Positions 17,094 through 27,910 are shown, counted from the stretch's first letter. The stretch: DNA of 37,975 nucleotides from Nitrospinota bacterium (GCA_016207065.1 JACQQK010000041.1:1-37975); one strand, 5' to 3'. Numbers and translations: made by a program. The notes: a model not told the origin generated them from the letters alone.

Positions 17094-17276
17094 ATAAAAA
17101 CAAGGCGCTTTTTGTTACCGGCTATTGCCTGTTTCGAATACCTGACGGATCTTGGTTCCAAGATTCGAAGCCCGTTCACAGGTTCGTCGTTCACGCAATA
17201 TCCGGGCTTAAACCCATCAATGGCCCATAACAGGCGTTGAGCTTGACTCATACGCCATTTATTGTAATATAGATCG

Positions 17277-17792
17277 ATGGAAAACCCATTGACTCATTTC
17301 AACGCGGAAGGCCGCGCCCACATGGTGGACGTCTCCGAGAAGGACGTCACCCAACGCGTCGCCACGGCACAAGGCACGGTTTACATGCAACCGTCCACGC
17401 TCCGCTTGATCGATGAGGGACGGATCAAGAAGGGAGACGTTCTGGCGGTCGCCCAGGTCGCGGGCATCATGGGGGCGAAAAAAACGCCGGAAATCATCCC
17501 CATGTGTCATCCGTTGGCGCTGGCCAGCGTCGACATCGGTTTTTCCGAGAATTCCGAGCCGGACAAGAAAACCGGGCTTTGTTCCATAACCATCACGGCC
17601 ACGGTCAAAGTCAACGGCAGGACCGGGGTGGAAATGGAAGCGCTTACGGCGGTATCGACGACCGCCCTCACGATCTACGATATGTGCAAGGCCGTGGACA
17701 AGGGAATGGTCTTCGACAACATCGGCCTCGTTTATAAAGCCGGAGGAAAATCCGGGACGTTTGCCCGGGAACTGCCGGAGAACGGGAAATGA
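17277..17792 (+). CDS. moaC: Cyclic pyranopterin monophosphate synthase
   Basis: [29 protein letters not shown]...[27 protein letters not shown]...[31 protein letters not shown]. Confidence 0.97.
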   Translation: MENPLTHFNAEGRAHMVDVSEKDVTQRVATAQGTVYMQPSTLRLIDEGRIKKGDVLAVAQVAGIMGAKKTPEIIPMCHPLALASVDIGFSENSEPDKKTGLCSITITATVKVNGRTGVEMEALTAVSTTALTIYDMCKAVDKGMVFDNIGLVYKAGGKSGTFARELPENGK

Positions 17793-18043
17793 TAAAAGTA
17801 AAATACTTCGCCAGCTTGAAGACCATGGCTGGGAAAGAGGAAGATCGTTTCGATCTGGGGCGCGAGACGACCGTTTTGAAATTAAGTGAAGCTATCGGTA
17901 AAACCTCGCCGGCCATCGGCGAAATGGTGCGGGAGAAAAAGGTCATGGTCTCGGTCAATCAGGACGTCGTCCTCCCGGACGCCGTCATCCATGACGGGGA
18001 CGAAGTGGCTCTCCTGCCGCCATTCTCGGGCGGCGCAATATAA
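17789..18043 (+). CDS. moaD: MoaD small subunit (sulfur carrier) ending ...PPFSGGAI
   Basis: [21 protein letters not shown]...[14 protein letters not shown]; between moaC and moaE, ATGA overlap with moaC. Confidence 0.93.
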   Translation: MIKVKYFASLKTMAGKEEDRFDLGRETTVLKLSEAIGKTSPAIGEMVREKKVMVSVNQDVVLPDAVIHDGDEVALLPPFSGGAI

Positions 18044-18055
18044 GGCAACTTTTTT

Positions 18056-18493
18056 ATGAGTACCGCGACGGAGTCCAGAGTCAGAATCCAGAAGGAAGAT
18101 TTCTCGGTCACCGACGAAATCGAGCACATGAAAAAGGTTTCCGCCAATATCGGCGGAATTGTCGTTTTTCTCGGCACCGGACGGGAATCGTCCAAAGGGG
18201 AAACCATTACCAAATTGCACTTCGAGCACTACCCGCAAATGGCCGAGAAGAAGCTGGAGGAACTGCGGCAAAAGGCCATCAAGGATTTCGGCATCATCGA
18301 CATGAGCATCGTCCACCGCGTGGGCGAAATCGACATCGGGGAAAACATCGTGTTGATCGTCGCCTGCGGGGAGCATCGTCAGGAAGCCTTCAAGGCCTGC
18401 GAATGGGCGATCTCCGAACTCAAACGCACCACCCCCATTTGGAAGCGGGAAACCACTTCCAAAGGCGACGTCTGGGTCTCTCCGACTCCTTAA
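18056..18493 (+). CDS. moaE: Molybdopterin synthase catalytic subunit
   Basis: GIVVFLGTGRESSKGETITKLHFEHYPQMAEKKLEEL...VHRVGEIDIGENIVLIVACGEHRQEAFKACEWAISELKRTTPIWKRE. Confidence 0.96.
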   Translation: MSTATESRVRIQKEDFSVTDEIEHMKKVSANIGGIVVFLGTGRESSKGETITKLHFEHYPQMAEKKLEELRQKAIKDFGIIDMSIVHRVGEIDIGENIVLIVACGEHRQEAFKACEWAISELKRTTPIWKRETTSKGDVWVSPTP

Positions 18494-18550
18494 CCCCTCC
18501 CGGACGGAAAAAAACCCGGATTTTCTCAACATCCCCGACGGGGTCCGTCT

Positions 18551-21244
18551 ATGATCGAATCCATCGCGGAACGGACGACGGTCCTCGCCGCCCATCCTTC
18601 GCTCGCGCGCTGGCTCCACCTGCAATACGCCCGCGTCCAAGGAAAGGCCGGACGGACAACCTGGCCGACGCCGGAAATCCTCTCCTTAAACGCCTGGCTG
18701 AAGAAGTTGTGGGTTCATTCCTGGCCCTCCCGCCACGTCCTCTCCCCTTTACAAGCGCGAAAAATCTGGGAAAAGACGATCCGCGACGACGGGGGATCGC
18801 CCCCGTTAGACCTCCTGCATATACAGGGGACCGCAAGACAAGCCGCCGAGGCCTACTCCCTTTTAAAAGAGTATCGAATCCCGGCGGACCCGGAATCATT
18901 CCAATGGACCCTGGAGGCCAAATCGTTCCTGCGCTGGAAAAGGAAGTATGAGGACCGATTGTCCGAGTGGCGCGCCATCGATCCCGCGGACGTTCCCGAC
19001 GCCGTCGCCGACGCCATGCGGGACGGGTCGATCCCACTGCCGGAGAGAGTCATTCTCGCCGGCTTCCAGGAAATGACGGCCCAGCAACGATCGTTGGTCG
19101 ATTTTCTGCGGACGAAGGAAGTCCCCGTCCAGATCTGGAATGGACCATCGGAATCGGACCGCCGGGAAACTTCCGGCAACGTACGGATCGTGGAGTTTAA
19201 AGATCCGGCCCATGAGGCGGCGCAGTGCGCGCGGTGGGTCAGAGGCGCATTCCGTCCGGACGAAACCGTCGGCATCGCCGTCGCCGATTGGAACGAATAC
19301 CGATCTCTCATCACAAGGGAATTGAAAGCGGAGCTGACCCCGGATTCCATTTTTCCCTGGTCGGACGCGGAGGCCGGCTTCACCGTTTCCATGGGGACGC
19401 CCCTGGCGAACGAACCTCTGGTCCACCTCGCATTGACTATCCTGTCCCTGGAGAGCGAGACGCTCCCCTTCCCCGTCTTCTCGCGAATCCTGGGTTCGCC
19501 GTTTTTAGCGGGAAGCCAAACGGAATCCGGACCGCGCAACGCCTTGGAATTGAAACTCAGGCGGGACAACGCCGTAACCGTACATTTGGGCCGGCTGGAA
19601 GAGGACCTCCGGCGGGAAAGCGGCGGTCCGGGGCTGACGCTCCTTGCGCAATCCCTCCGGGGACTGCTCCGCAACCGGGACAGGAAACTTCCCAGCCTTT
19701 GGGCGCCGGACCTGTCCCGGTCCCTCAAGACCCTGGGCTGGCCCGAAGGCGACGACATTTTACCCAATCGAGCCTATCAGAATCAGGCCCGCGACGCCTG
19801 GCAGAATTGTTTGGACGAACTGGCCTCGCTGGACCCCGTATTAGGGAGCGTTACCCGCCTGCAAGCCGCGACCGTTCTGGAATCGATAGCCAGGGAAACC
19901 TCTTTTCAAATCAAGACCCGGGAATACCCCATTCAAGTGATGAGCCTGCCGGAAGCGTACGGGATGCAATTCGACCGCCTATGGATTCTGGGGTGCCATG
20001 CGGACGTTCTGCCGCCCCCGCCTACCCCCAACCCTTTTCTCCCATTGGAGATCCAGAAGCGCCTCGACCTCCCCCGCTCCACCTCCCACCGGGAATTGCG
20101 GTGGGCGGAAAACATTTTGCGGCAATTGGCCCTGTCCTCGCCCAACGTCGTCATCAGTTATCCTGCCTGGAGCGCGGAAAAGGAATTAAGAGCGAGCCCG
20201 CTTCTGAAATCGATATCAAGCATTCACGGCATGGAGGAGATCGCCCAGTCGCACCGGATAAAAGACCAGTGGCGGGGTAAAAGAGAAGTGGAAACCTGGC
20301 TGGACCCCGGCGCATTGCCATTGACCCCCGATGAGCGCCAAACCGCCCAGGTAAAAGGAATTGCCGGGGGATACCAGGTTTTAAAAAACCAGGCCGATTG
20401 CCCTTTCCGCGCCTTCGCCCGCCACCGCCTCAACGCGATGAAATTCGAAACGCGGGAAATCGACTTCGACGACGCGGAGCGCGGCAATATCGTCCATTAC
20501 GCGCTCCAGCGCTTCTGGAGCGAGGTAAAAACCTCCGCGCAACTCCGATCCCTGAGCGATAACGGCGAATTGCCCGGCGTCGTCGCGCGCTGTATCCGGG
20601 AGGCGGAGGGACGTCTGCTTTCCAAACTGAGCGCGCAAAAATATTTCGCGGAAATGGAGCGGTCCCGGCTCGAATCCCTGCTCGGCGAATGGCTGATGAA
20701 AGAACTGTTGCGCCCCGATTTTGAAGTGGTCGCCATTGAACGCAAGGAAACCAGAGAAGTCGCCGGATACAACTTCAATCTCCGCATCGACCGCGTGGAC
20801 GAAACCCCACACGGCCATAAAATTTTGATCGATTACAAAACGGGGCAAATCAAACCCAACAGCTGGCTCGAAGACCGGCTTCAGGAACCGCAACTGCCGT
20901 TGTACGCGATCGAGTTATCTCCCGACGCCATCGCTTTCGCCGAGGTCAAGAAGGGTCAAAAAGGCATGGGCTTTAAATTCCTCGCGAAGGAAGTCCATGT
21001 TCTGCCTGGGACCTCCATCGACTTCAAGAAGAACAAAGAAATCGATTGTCCGGACTGGGATTCTCTGCTCCGACGATGGAACAAGCAACTGACGGGCCTG
21101 GCCGAGGATTTCATCTCGGGGAAATGCGCCGTGGACCCCGTTGACCCCAACGATACGTGCAAACATTGCGGGCTACAAACCCTTTGCCGGATTGAAGAGA
21201 TGAAACCCGCCTCCGGGGACGTCGACGAGGAGGAAAAGACATGA
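18551..21244 (+). CDS. AddB-like DNA repair protein: inactivated-helicase fold plus PD-(D/E)XK nuclease with Fe-S cysteines
   Basis: 897 aa; ILIDYKTGQIKP nuclease motif; ADCPFRAFARHRL plus DTCKHCGLQTLCR (C...CX2CX5C) as in AddB Fe-S nucleases; overlaps the next helicase gene by ATGA. Confidence 0.85.
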   Translation: MIESIAERTTVLAAHPSLARWLHLQYARVQGKAGRTTWPTPEILSLNAWLKKLWVHSWPSRHVLSPLQARKIWEKTIRDDGGSPPLDLLHIQGTARQAAEAYSLLKEYRIPADPESFQWTLEAKSFLRWKRKYEDRLSEWRAIDPADVPDAVADAMRDGSIPLPERVILAGFQEMTAQQRSLVDFLRTKEVPVQIWNGPSESDRRETSGNVRIVEFKDPAHEAAQCARWVRGAFRPDETVGIAVADWNEYRSLITRELKAELTPDSIFPWSDAEAGFTVSMGTPLANEPLVHLALTILSLESETLPFPVFSRILGSPFLAGSQTESGPRNALELKLRRDNAVTVHLGRLEEDLRRESGGPGLTLLAQSLRGLLRNRDRKLPSLWAPDLSRSLKTLGWPEGDDILPNRAYQNQARDAWQNCLDELASLDPVLGSVTRLQAATVLESIARETSFQIKTREYPIQVMSLPEAYGMQFDRLWILGCHADVLPPPPTPNPFLPLEIQKRLDLPRSTSHRELRWAENILRQLALSSPNVVISYPAWSAEKELRASPLLKSISSIHGMEEIAQSHRIKDQWRGKREVETWLDPGALPLTPDERQTAQVKGIAGGYQVLKNQADCPFRAFARHRLNAMKFETREIDFDDAERGNIVHYALQRFWSEVKTSAQLRSLSDNGELPGVVARCIREAEGRLLSKLSAQKYFAEMERSRLESLLGEWLMKELLRPDFEVVAIERKETREVAGYNFNLRIDRVDETPHGHKILIDYKTGQIKPNSWLEDRLQEPQLPLYAIELSPDAIAFAEVKKGQKGMGFKFLAKEVHVLPGTSIDFKKNKEIDCPDWDSLLRRWNKQLTGLAEDFISGKCAVDPVDPNDTCKHCGLQTLCRIEEMKPASGDVDEEEKT

Positions 21245-24200
21245 CGCCTGTTCTCGACGACCGCGAAAGACAGAAGGCGCTGGACCCCGCCGGTTCGTTC
21301 ATCGTCCAGGCCCCCGCCGGTTCCGGCAAGACCGGCTTGCTGATCCAGCGCTTTCTCAAACTGCTGGCGCGGGTCGAGCAACCGGAGCAAATCCTGGCGA
21401 TGACCTTCACCCGCAAAGCGGCGGGGGAAATGCGGACGCGGATCATGGACGCCCTGGCCTCCCCGGGAACGTCCGCGACAACGCGCGGACCATCGCCGGG
21501 AGAAGAGCCCGGCGGACACGAAGCGTTGACGCTGGAACTGGCGCGCAACGCTCTCGAACGCGACCGCAAAAAAGGATGGCGCATTTTGGAAAACCCGTCC
21601 CGCCTGAAAATCCAGACCATCGACTCCCTGTGCTCCGCCTTGACCCAACAAATGCCCGTCCTTTCAGGGACCGGGGGAACCTTGGAAATCGAGGAAAACC
21701 CCCGGGAGTTGTACCGGGAAACGGCGCGCGGAATACTCAGTCTCGCGGAATCCGGGAATTCAGCCGGGGAAGCCGTCCGCGTTATCCTGCGGCATCTCGA
21801 CAATTCCAAGTCCGAATTCCTTTCCCGGACCGAGCAAATGCTCTCCCGTCGCGATCAATGGATGATCCCTTTTTTCGACAATCTACGTCTTACTGAAAAT
21901 TCCCGGCCCTATCTGGAAAACACGCTTTCCGGCATCATCGAATCGGTCCTCGTCAATCTCTCTCGCCTTCTGCCGGAACGGATTTTCGCGCAACTGATCG
22001 TTTTCGCCCGTTACAGCGGAAGCGCCCTGGCAGAGGACGATCCCCGGCATCCCGGCGCCTGTCTTAACGATCTGGAAGGCGTCCCAAAACCATCGGCCGA
22101 TTGTCTCGGTCAATGGAAGGCCCTGGCAAACCTCCTGCTGACCCAGAAGGGGGAGTGGCGTAAAAAACTGGATAAAAACGACGGTTTTCCGCCGGATAAA
22201 ACGCCCGAGGGGAAAAACATGAAAGGCGATTGTCTCGACCTTATGGAAAAATTCGCGGCCATTCCCGGCCTGCGCGAGGCTTGGAGAGAAATCCAACGTC
22301 TGCCCAACCCTCGGTATGGCGAGGGCGAGTGGGGGGTCCTCCAGGCCATGCTCCGCCTGCTTCCGGAGATGAACAATGTCCTGCGAGGCGTATTCCGCGA
22401 ACGGAAGAGGACCGATTTTACGGAGATTTCCCTGTCCGCGTTGACGGCGCTGGGCGATGAGGAGGACCCAACGGACCTTCTGCTTTATCTGGACGTCAAA
22501 ATCCATCACGTCCTCGTGGACGAATATCAGGACACGTCGTTCAAACAACGCGAACTGTTGAAGCGGTTGACTTGCGGATGGACCGCCGGAGACGGCCGGT
22601 CCCTTTTCATCGTCGGCGACCCCATGCAGTCCATTTACCGCTTCCGCGACGCGGAAGTGGGGCTGTTTCTGGACGCGCGCGACTACGGGATCGGCGAGGT
22701 CCGCCTGGAGCCTCTACAACTTAAGACCAATTTCCGCTCGCAGAAAAAAATCGTGGATTGGGTCAACGCCTGCTTTTCCCGAATCTTCCCCAAAAACGAC
22801 GACTCGGACCTGGGTTCCATCGGTTTCGCCGAATCGGCGGCGTTCCTTCCGGAGGAAGAATTCTCCGGCGTTTGCCTGCACCCGGCAATCGACCCGCGAG
22901 GAGTCGCGGAAGCGGGCCAGATCGTCGACCTGATCGGCGAGATCCGGAGAGACCATCCTGGAAGCTCCATCGCCATCCTGGTGCGGGCCAGGAGCCATCT
23001 GCCGGAAATCGTCCGGCAATTCCGCGGCCGTTCCGTCAAATTCAAGGCCGAGGAGATCGACCCGTTGACGTCGCGCCCCTATATTCTGGACCTGCTGGCC
23101 CTGTTGCGGGCCCTGCTGTCGCCCATCGACCGCGTATCCTGGCTGTCGATCCTGCGCGCCCCCTGGTGCGGCCTCTCCCTGACAGACCTGCATCGGCTGT
23201 GCGCCAACGACATAAATTCGCCCGTATGGACTCTCATCAATGACCCGGAACGGACCCGTCTCCTGAGCGAGGACGGTTCGAAGCGTCTGGCCCGATTCGT
23301 TTCGGTCATGACGGAAACGCTGAACGCCCTGCCCTACGCCAACCTCCGCGATCTGATCGAGGGTTGCTGGACCGCCCTCGGCGGACCCGCCTGCGTGGAG
23401 GAAAGCGCGCTCAAGGACGCGGACGTTTTTCTCGAGAAGGTTTCCAAAACTCTCGATGAAGGAGACTTGGAAAGTCTTCAGCGGTTCGACCGGCTCCTCG
23501 AGGACCTGTACGCCAGCCCCTCCGTCGAGTCGGAGGACGCGGTCCACATCCTGACCATGCACAAAGCCAAGGGCCTGGAATTCGATTTTGTCATCATACC
23601 GGGATTGGGCAAGGGCGGGAAAAACGAACACAAGCGCCTGATCTACTGGATGCCCCACGGCGCCAACCTGCTCCTCGCCCCCATACAGGAGACAGGCGGC
23701 CAGGAATCGGAGGTTTACAACTTCCTGACCCATCTCGACCGCAAGAAAGAGGAATTCGAGACGCTACGCCTGTTGTACGTCTCGGCGACGCGCGCGAAAA
23801 AACAGCTCCACCTCTTCGGCCACGCCCCCGAGAAAGACGGTTCCGCCGCTCCGCGCGCGAACACGCTCCTGGCCAAACTCTGGCCTTATGTAGGGCCGGA
23901 ATGGGAACGCTTGCAAAAAGGCGAGAAAGAAAAAGCGCGCCCGGAACCGGAACCCCTTCCGGCGGGGAACCGGATTCAGCGTTTGCCCGCGTCGTTCGAA
24001 CCTCCGGCGCGGGGCCCCGGCATCGAGACGGGGACCGCCGTCGAACTGGCGGGCGAAAACGAGGAGAAGCCCGCGTTCGAATGGGCGGGCAACCGGGCCC
24101 GTTGTCTGGGAAACGTACTGCACCGCTGTTTCAAGCAAATGGCCGACCAGGGAACGGAATCCTGGACGGCGGAGCGAATCGACGCGATGGCCCCTCTCCT

Positions 24201-24612
24201 GCAATCGGCCTTGAGTGGGGAAGGATTGTCCCCAGGCCCGGACGTCGTCCGGCAAGCCCAAAAGGCCTTGAAAAACATTTTACAGGACCCCGTCGGACGC
24301 TGGATTCTCGCCAGACACCGCGACGCCCGGTCGGAATGTCCCCTCACCCTCCTGCGGGAGAACCGTTACCTGAACCGCGCCGTCGACCGCACTTTCGTGG
24401 ACGAGAACGGCATACGCTGGATCGTCGATTACAAGACGGGAGAACATCAAGGGACCGACCTGGAAGGTTTTTTCAGGGAGGAAATCGACCGTTACCGCCC
24501 GCAACTGCAACAATACGAGGAATTGCTCAAGACCGGCGGCGAGACTCAGGCCATCAAAAAGGCCCTGTATTATCCCATGCACCTGAGACTCGTGGAAATC
24601 CCGCCCGCCTGA
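21241..24612 (+). CDS. UvrD/AddA-type ATP-dependent helicase-nuclease
   Basis: Walker A APAGSGKTGLLIQRFLKLLA; ILAMTFTRKAAGEMRTRI; HHVLVDEYQDTS; TMHKAKGLEFDFVIIPGLG; C-terminal nuclease IRWIVDYKTGEHQ. Confidence 0.93.
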   Translation: MTPVLDDRERQKALDPAGSFIVQAPAGSGKTGLLIQRFLKLLARVEQPEQILAMTFTRKAAGEMRTRIMDALASPGTSATTRGPSPGEEPGGHEALTLELARNALERDRKKGWRILENPSRLKIQTIDSLCSALTQQMPVLSGTGGTLEIEENPRELYRETARGILSLAESGNSAGEAVRVILRHLDNSKSEFLSRTEQMLSRRDQWMIPFFDNLRLTENSRPYLENTLSGIIESVLVNLSRLLPERIFAQLIVFARYSGSALAEDDPRHPGACLNDLEGVPKPSADCLGQWKALANLLLTQKGEWRKKLDKNDGFPPDKTPEGKNMKGDCLDLMEKFAAIPGLREAWREIQRLPNPRYGEGEWGVLQAMLRLLPEMNNVLRGVFRERKRTDFTEISLSALTALGDEEDPTDLLLYLDVKIHHVLVDEYQDTSFKQRELLKRLTCGWTAGDGRSLFIVGDPMQSIYRFRDAEVGLFLDARDYGIGEVRLEPLQLKTNFRSQKKIVDWVNACFSRIFPKNDDSDLGSIGFAESAAFLPEEEFSGVCLHPAIDPRGVAEAGQIVDLIGEIRRDHPGSSIAILVRARSHLPEIVRQFRGRSVKFKAEEIDPLTSRPYILDLLALLRALLSPIDRVSWLSILRAPWCGLSLTDLHRLCANDINSPVWTLINDPERTRLLSEDGSKRLARFVSVMTETLNALPYANLRDLIEGCWTALGGPACVEESALKDADVFLEKVSKTLDEGDLESLQRFDRLLEDLYASPSVESEDAVHILTMHKAKGLEFDFVIIPGLGKGGKNEHKRLIYWMPHGANLLLAPIQETGGQESEVYNFLTHLDRKKEEFETLRLLYVSATRAKKQLHLFGHAPEKDGSAAPRANTLLAKLWPYVGPEWERLQKGEKEKARPEPEPLPAGNRIQRLPASFEPPARGPGIETGTAVELAGENEEKPAFEWAGNRARCLGNVLHRCFKQMADQGTESWTAERIDAMAPLLQSALSGEGLSPGPDVVRQAQKALKNILQDPVGRWILARHRDARSECPLTLLRENRYLNRAVDRTFVDENGIRWIVDYKTGEHQGTDLEGFFREEIDRYRPQLQQYEELLKTGGETQAIKKALYYPMHLRLVEIPPA

Positions 24613-24618
24613 CCGAAA

Positions 24619-25278
24619 TGGCCTTGACTGCTGGAACAAGCGACCTCGATGAAGCCGAAAGGTTTCTCGCGCAAGCGATCGCCGATGTCCGGGAACGGGT
24701 TTTAAACCCTCGCCGACGTAAACGGACATGGGAGGAAGCGGTCATGCGGTATCTGAACGAGTCCACCAAGGCAACGCTTGCGAACGAGGCCATCCAGTTC
24801 AAGTTTCCGCACCGGTACTTGACGAAGAAGCCGTTGGAGGACATCAACAAGCGTTTTCATCATTCCTCGTCAATACGTCAAGAACCGTCTTCAGCGGCTC
24901 GTGGTGTTGAACCGGATCGCCCGGTCGGTTGTCGAGCGGCAACGCGGCAGGCATCCTGATTTTGTTTTTTCGTGTCAGGGGGAACCGATCAAGAAGATGA
25001 ACGTTTCATCCTGGCGGAACGCTCGTAGGCGGACGGGTATTCCCGTTCGCATTCACGATCTGAAACACACTTACGGAGCGAGATTGCGCGCCGCGCCGGT
25101 CCCCGAGGAAGACCGGAAGGAGCTTTTGGGTCACAAGTCGGGCAGGAGCATGACGACGCATTATTCGGCGCCGGATATTTCGCGGTTGGTCGAATATGCG
25201 GAGCGCGTGGTCCCCGATCAGTGGAGCTTCACAAAAGTTTCACAAAACGAACAATGGGCTACCGGGAGAACCCGATAA
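24619..25278 (+). pseudogene. Degraded tyrosine recombinase/integrase remnant (frameshifted, internally deleted)
   Basis: N-terminal part SDLDEAERFLAQAIADVRERVLNPRRRKRTWEEAVMRYLNESTKATLANEA; in another frame a C-terminal part VVERQRGRHPDFVFSCQGEPIKKMNVSSWRNARRRTGIPVRIHDLKHTYGARL...ELLGHKSGRSMTTHYS. Middle of the catalytic domain is missing. Confidence 0.85.
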
Positions 25279-25290
25279 CCCATTGTTTTA

Positions 25291-25370
<80 letters not shown>

Positions 25371-25422
25371 TTATCTTTCTTGCATCTTACAAAATGAATC
25401 GATCATTCCTAGCACAAAAATA

Positions 25423-25506
25423 ATCCCCTCTCCCGAGGAGAAAGCTGGGGGGTGGGCGAAAACAGCTTTTCACCCCCACCTGGCCTCCCCCTTCCAGGGG
25501 GAGGGA
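25423..25506. repeat. Palindromic repeat, CCCCCTTC(C/A)AGGGGG / CACCCCCACC type
   Basis: tcccctctcccgaggagaaagctggggggtgggcgaaaacagcttttcacccccacctggcctcccccttccagggggaggga; half-copy at 10575-10610. Confidence 0.75.
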
Positions 25507-25785
25507 ACGAAAAAATTCAGTTTGCCAAGCGCTCTCCTTTTTTTCGCAGATTTGCTCGCCTTGGGACCAAGGCTTGCTGTCTCTATTTTTGCTTGTCCCG
25601 CTGTCTGCGGTCTTTGCTTGGTTCTTGGAACGTTTTGTCCATGTGGTTTTCAAAATAGTGGATCGTGGCTGTGTTGTCAATAGCATAAACGCCCGCAGGG
25701 CCGCAAATCCGCATTTTTATTGGTTACGCGCCGGGGCTATGATAAAATTTCCAAATCGAATAAAATCAATATTTCGGCGGAGATC

Positions 25786-26106
25786 ATGAAAATCGTCAAT
25801 GTGCGGAAGTCGGTGGCGTTCAAGGCGGAAAAGCTGAACAAGGTCAGCCTTTTCGATACGGACAAGTTTTTTTGTGATGTATACTGTTTCGAGCCGGGGC
25901 AGTCGCAAAAGATCCACTCGCACGCCGGATCGGACAAGATTTATTACGTCCTAGAGGGTAAGGGCAAGGTCACCGTCGGGTCCGTGGAAAAGGAAGTGAC
26001 GGCGGACGAAATGGTCCTCGCCCCGGAGGGTCTGGACCACGGAGTGGTCAACCACACCCAAGACAAGTTGGTACTGCTGGTCTTCATGGCCCCCAAACCC
26101 CGGTAA
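25786..26106 (+). CDS. Cupin-domain protein
   Basis: CFEPGQSQKIHSHAGSDKIYYVLEGKGKVTVGSVEKEVTADEMVLAPEGLDHGVVNHTQDKLVLLVFMAP; ATG at 25786. Confidence 0.92.
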   Translation: MKIVNVRKSVAFKAEKLNKVSLFDTDKFFCDVYCFEPGQSQKIHSHAGSDKIYYVLEGKGKVTVGSVEKEVTADEMVLAPEGLDHGVVNHTQDKLVLLVFMAPKPR

Positions 26107-26131
26107 CTTACTGGTTTCAAGGATTTCTCCG

Positions 26132-27910
26132 ATGATCTACCTGGTGTTTCCCTCATCCTGGCATCCGTCCCAGCCTTATCTCAGCCTGCCTTCGCTCAAG
26201 GCGTTCCTGAACAAGCATGGCGTCCACGACGTGGTGCAACGCGACCTGGCCATCGAACTGCTGGACCATCTGTGCACGTGGGAGAAGGCCTGGCCGCTGT
26301 ACGATCGGATCGTCGACGAGCGCAGGGCGCTGGCCGGACGGCCGCGCCATTCGGCGTTTGAAAGCGAGAAATACGCCAGGCTGGCCGAGGCGGAGGAGAT
26401 CGTCCCGGCGTTGAAGGACGAGATCGACGGGGCCGTGCGATCGTTGCGTTGCGCGGATTTCTACGAAATCGACCGCTACATGGAAAGTTTGAAGATCATC
26501 GACGTCTGGCTGGACAGCATCCTCGCGCCCTACTATCCGTCGCAGTTGACGGTCATCGGCAGTCAGATGCGGTTCTCGCCGTATTCCTCGTCCGAGATCA
26601 TGGAGTCGTTCAAGAACCCGGACCAGAATTTCTTCTACGATTTGTACCGGCAATACTACGTGCCGGATATTCTTTCCAAGGACATCGACCTGCTCGGCAT
26701 TTCGATCACCTCCGTGGAGCAGATCATCTCCGGCCTGACGCTGGCCCAACTGGTCAAGGAGCGCCGGAAGGACATCCACGTCACCGTCGGCGGTAGCGTG
26801 TTCACCAAGCTGGTGGACAAGCTGGAGAAAGGCTCGCCGTTGTTCCAGTTCGTGGACAGCTTCATTGTCCACGAGGGGGAAACGCCGTTACTGCGCCTGG
26901 TCGAGGAGTTGCGCGGCGGCAGAGACCTGTCCAAGGTCCCCAATTTGGTCTGGGAGGACGGCGGCAAGGTGAAGGTCAACCGTCCCTTCGCCAAGGAGGA
27001 GTTAAACGAACTGCCCACTCCAGATTTCGACGGCATGCCGTTGGACCTGTACCTGTCGCCCGAACGGGTCCTACCGGTGATGGGCTCGCGCGGTTGCTAC
27101 TGGGAGCGGTGCGCCTTCTGTTCGATCCCGTTCGACCACATGGACTTCCACGTACGCTATGCCGAGACCGTGGTCAACGACGTGCGCGTCCTGCAAAACA
27201 AATACAACTGCAATTATTTCTTCTTCACCGACGAGGCCCTACCCATCAACTTCCTGAAAACCTTCGCGGGCAAGCTGGTCGAGGAGAAAGTAGACATTCA
27301 ATGGACCGGCGAGTTGAAGTTCGAAAAGAGCCTGCTCAAGGAGAACCGTCTGGACCTGCTGTACCGGTCGGGATGCCGGAAGCTGATCTTCGGCCTGGAG
27401 TCCTACAACCAGCGCGTGCTGGACGCCATGAAGAAGGGCGTGGAGCAGGCGGTCATCGACAAGACCGTCGAGGAGTGCCTGCGCATCGGCATCGCCATGC
27501 ATTTTTATCTGATCGTCGGTTTCCCCACGGAAACGCGCGACGAGGCAATGGAGTCGGTGAATTTCGTGATGAGCAACCGCCGACTACTGGACTCGCCGGG
27601 GTTCTCGTGCATTGCCTCCCAGTTCGACCTGGAGAAGGGAACGCCGATCGAGAAGAACCCCGCCGAGTGGCATATCACCCGGCTCCATACCCCGCCGGAG
27701 CACGACCTGAGCCTGGGCTATTCGTACGACATCACCGCCGGGATGACGGCGGACGAAGCCACGCAGGTTTATCAGGAAATCGTGGAGCGCGTCAGCAGAG
27801 AGGTGATGACCTTCCCGCACAACTACTCCCTCTCCGACGGGCTACTCTACATCGGCCACCACGAGAAAGAAAACATCCAGGAACGCCTGGCCGCCTACAC
27901 ATCCCGCTGA
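26132..27910 (+). CDS. Radical SAM protein with N-terminal B12-binding-like domain
   Basis: GSRGCYWERCAFCSIPFDHM (CX4CX2C cluster motif); DIDLLGISITSVEQIISGLTLAQLVKERRKDIHVTVGGSVFTKL Rossmann-like region; IVGFPTETRDEAMESVNF. Confidence 0.9.
   Translation: MIYLVFPSSWHPSQPYLSLPSLKAFLNKHGVHDVVQRDLAIELLDHLCTWEKAWPLYDRIVDERRALAGRPRHSAFESEKYARLAEAEEIVPALKDEIDGAVRSLRCADFYEIDRYMESLKIIDVWLDSILAPYYPSQLTVIGSQMRFSPYSSSEIMESFKNPDQNFFYDLYRQYYVPDILSKDIDLLGISITSVEQIISGLTLAQLVKERRKDIHVTVGGSVFTKLVDKLEKGSPLFQFVDSFIVHEGETPLLRLVEELRGGRDLSKVPNLVWEDGGKVKVNRPFAKEELNELPTPDFDGMPLDLYLSPERVLPVMGSRGCYWERCAFCSIPFDHMDFHVRYAETVVNDVRVLQNKYNCNYFFFTDEALPINFLKTFAGKLVEEKVDIQWTGELKFEKSLLKENRLDLLYRSGCRKLIFGLESYNQRVLDAMKKGVEQAVIDKTVEECLRIGIAMHFYLIVGFPTETRDEAMESVNFVMSNRRLLDSPGFSCIASQFDLEKGTPIEKNPAEWHITRLHTPPEHDLSLGYSYDITAGMTADEATQVYQEIVERVSREVMTFPHNYSLSDGLLYIGHHEKENIQERLAAYTSR

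Noticed and set aside
16967-17251. 94-aa minus ORF containing PPLQRGLGGFETPARGHGANPPGPLYKGE
   Set aside because: Translation of the palindromic repeat, not a gene.
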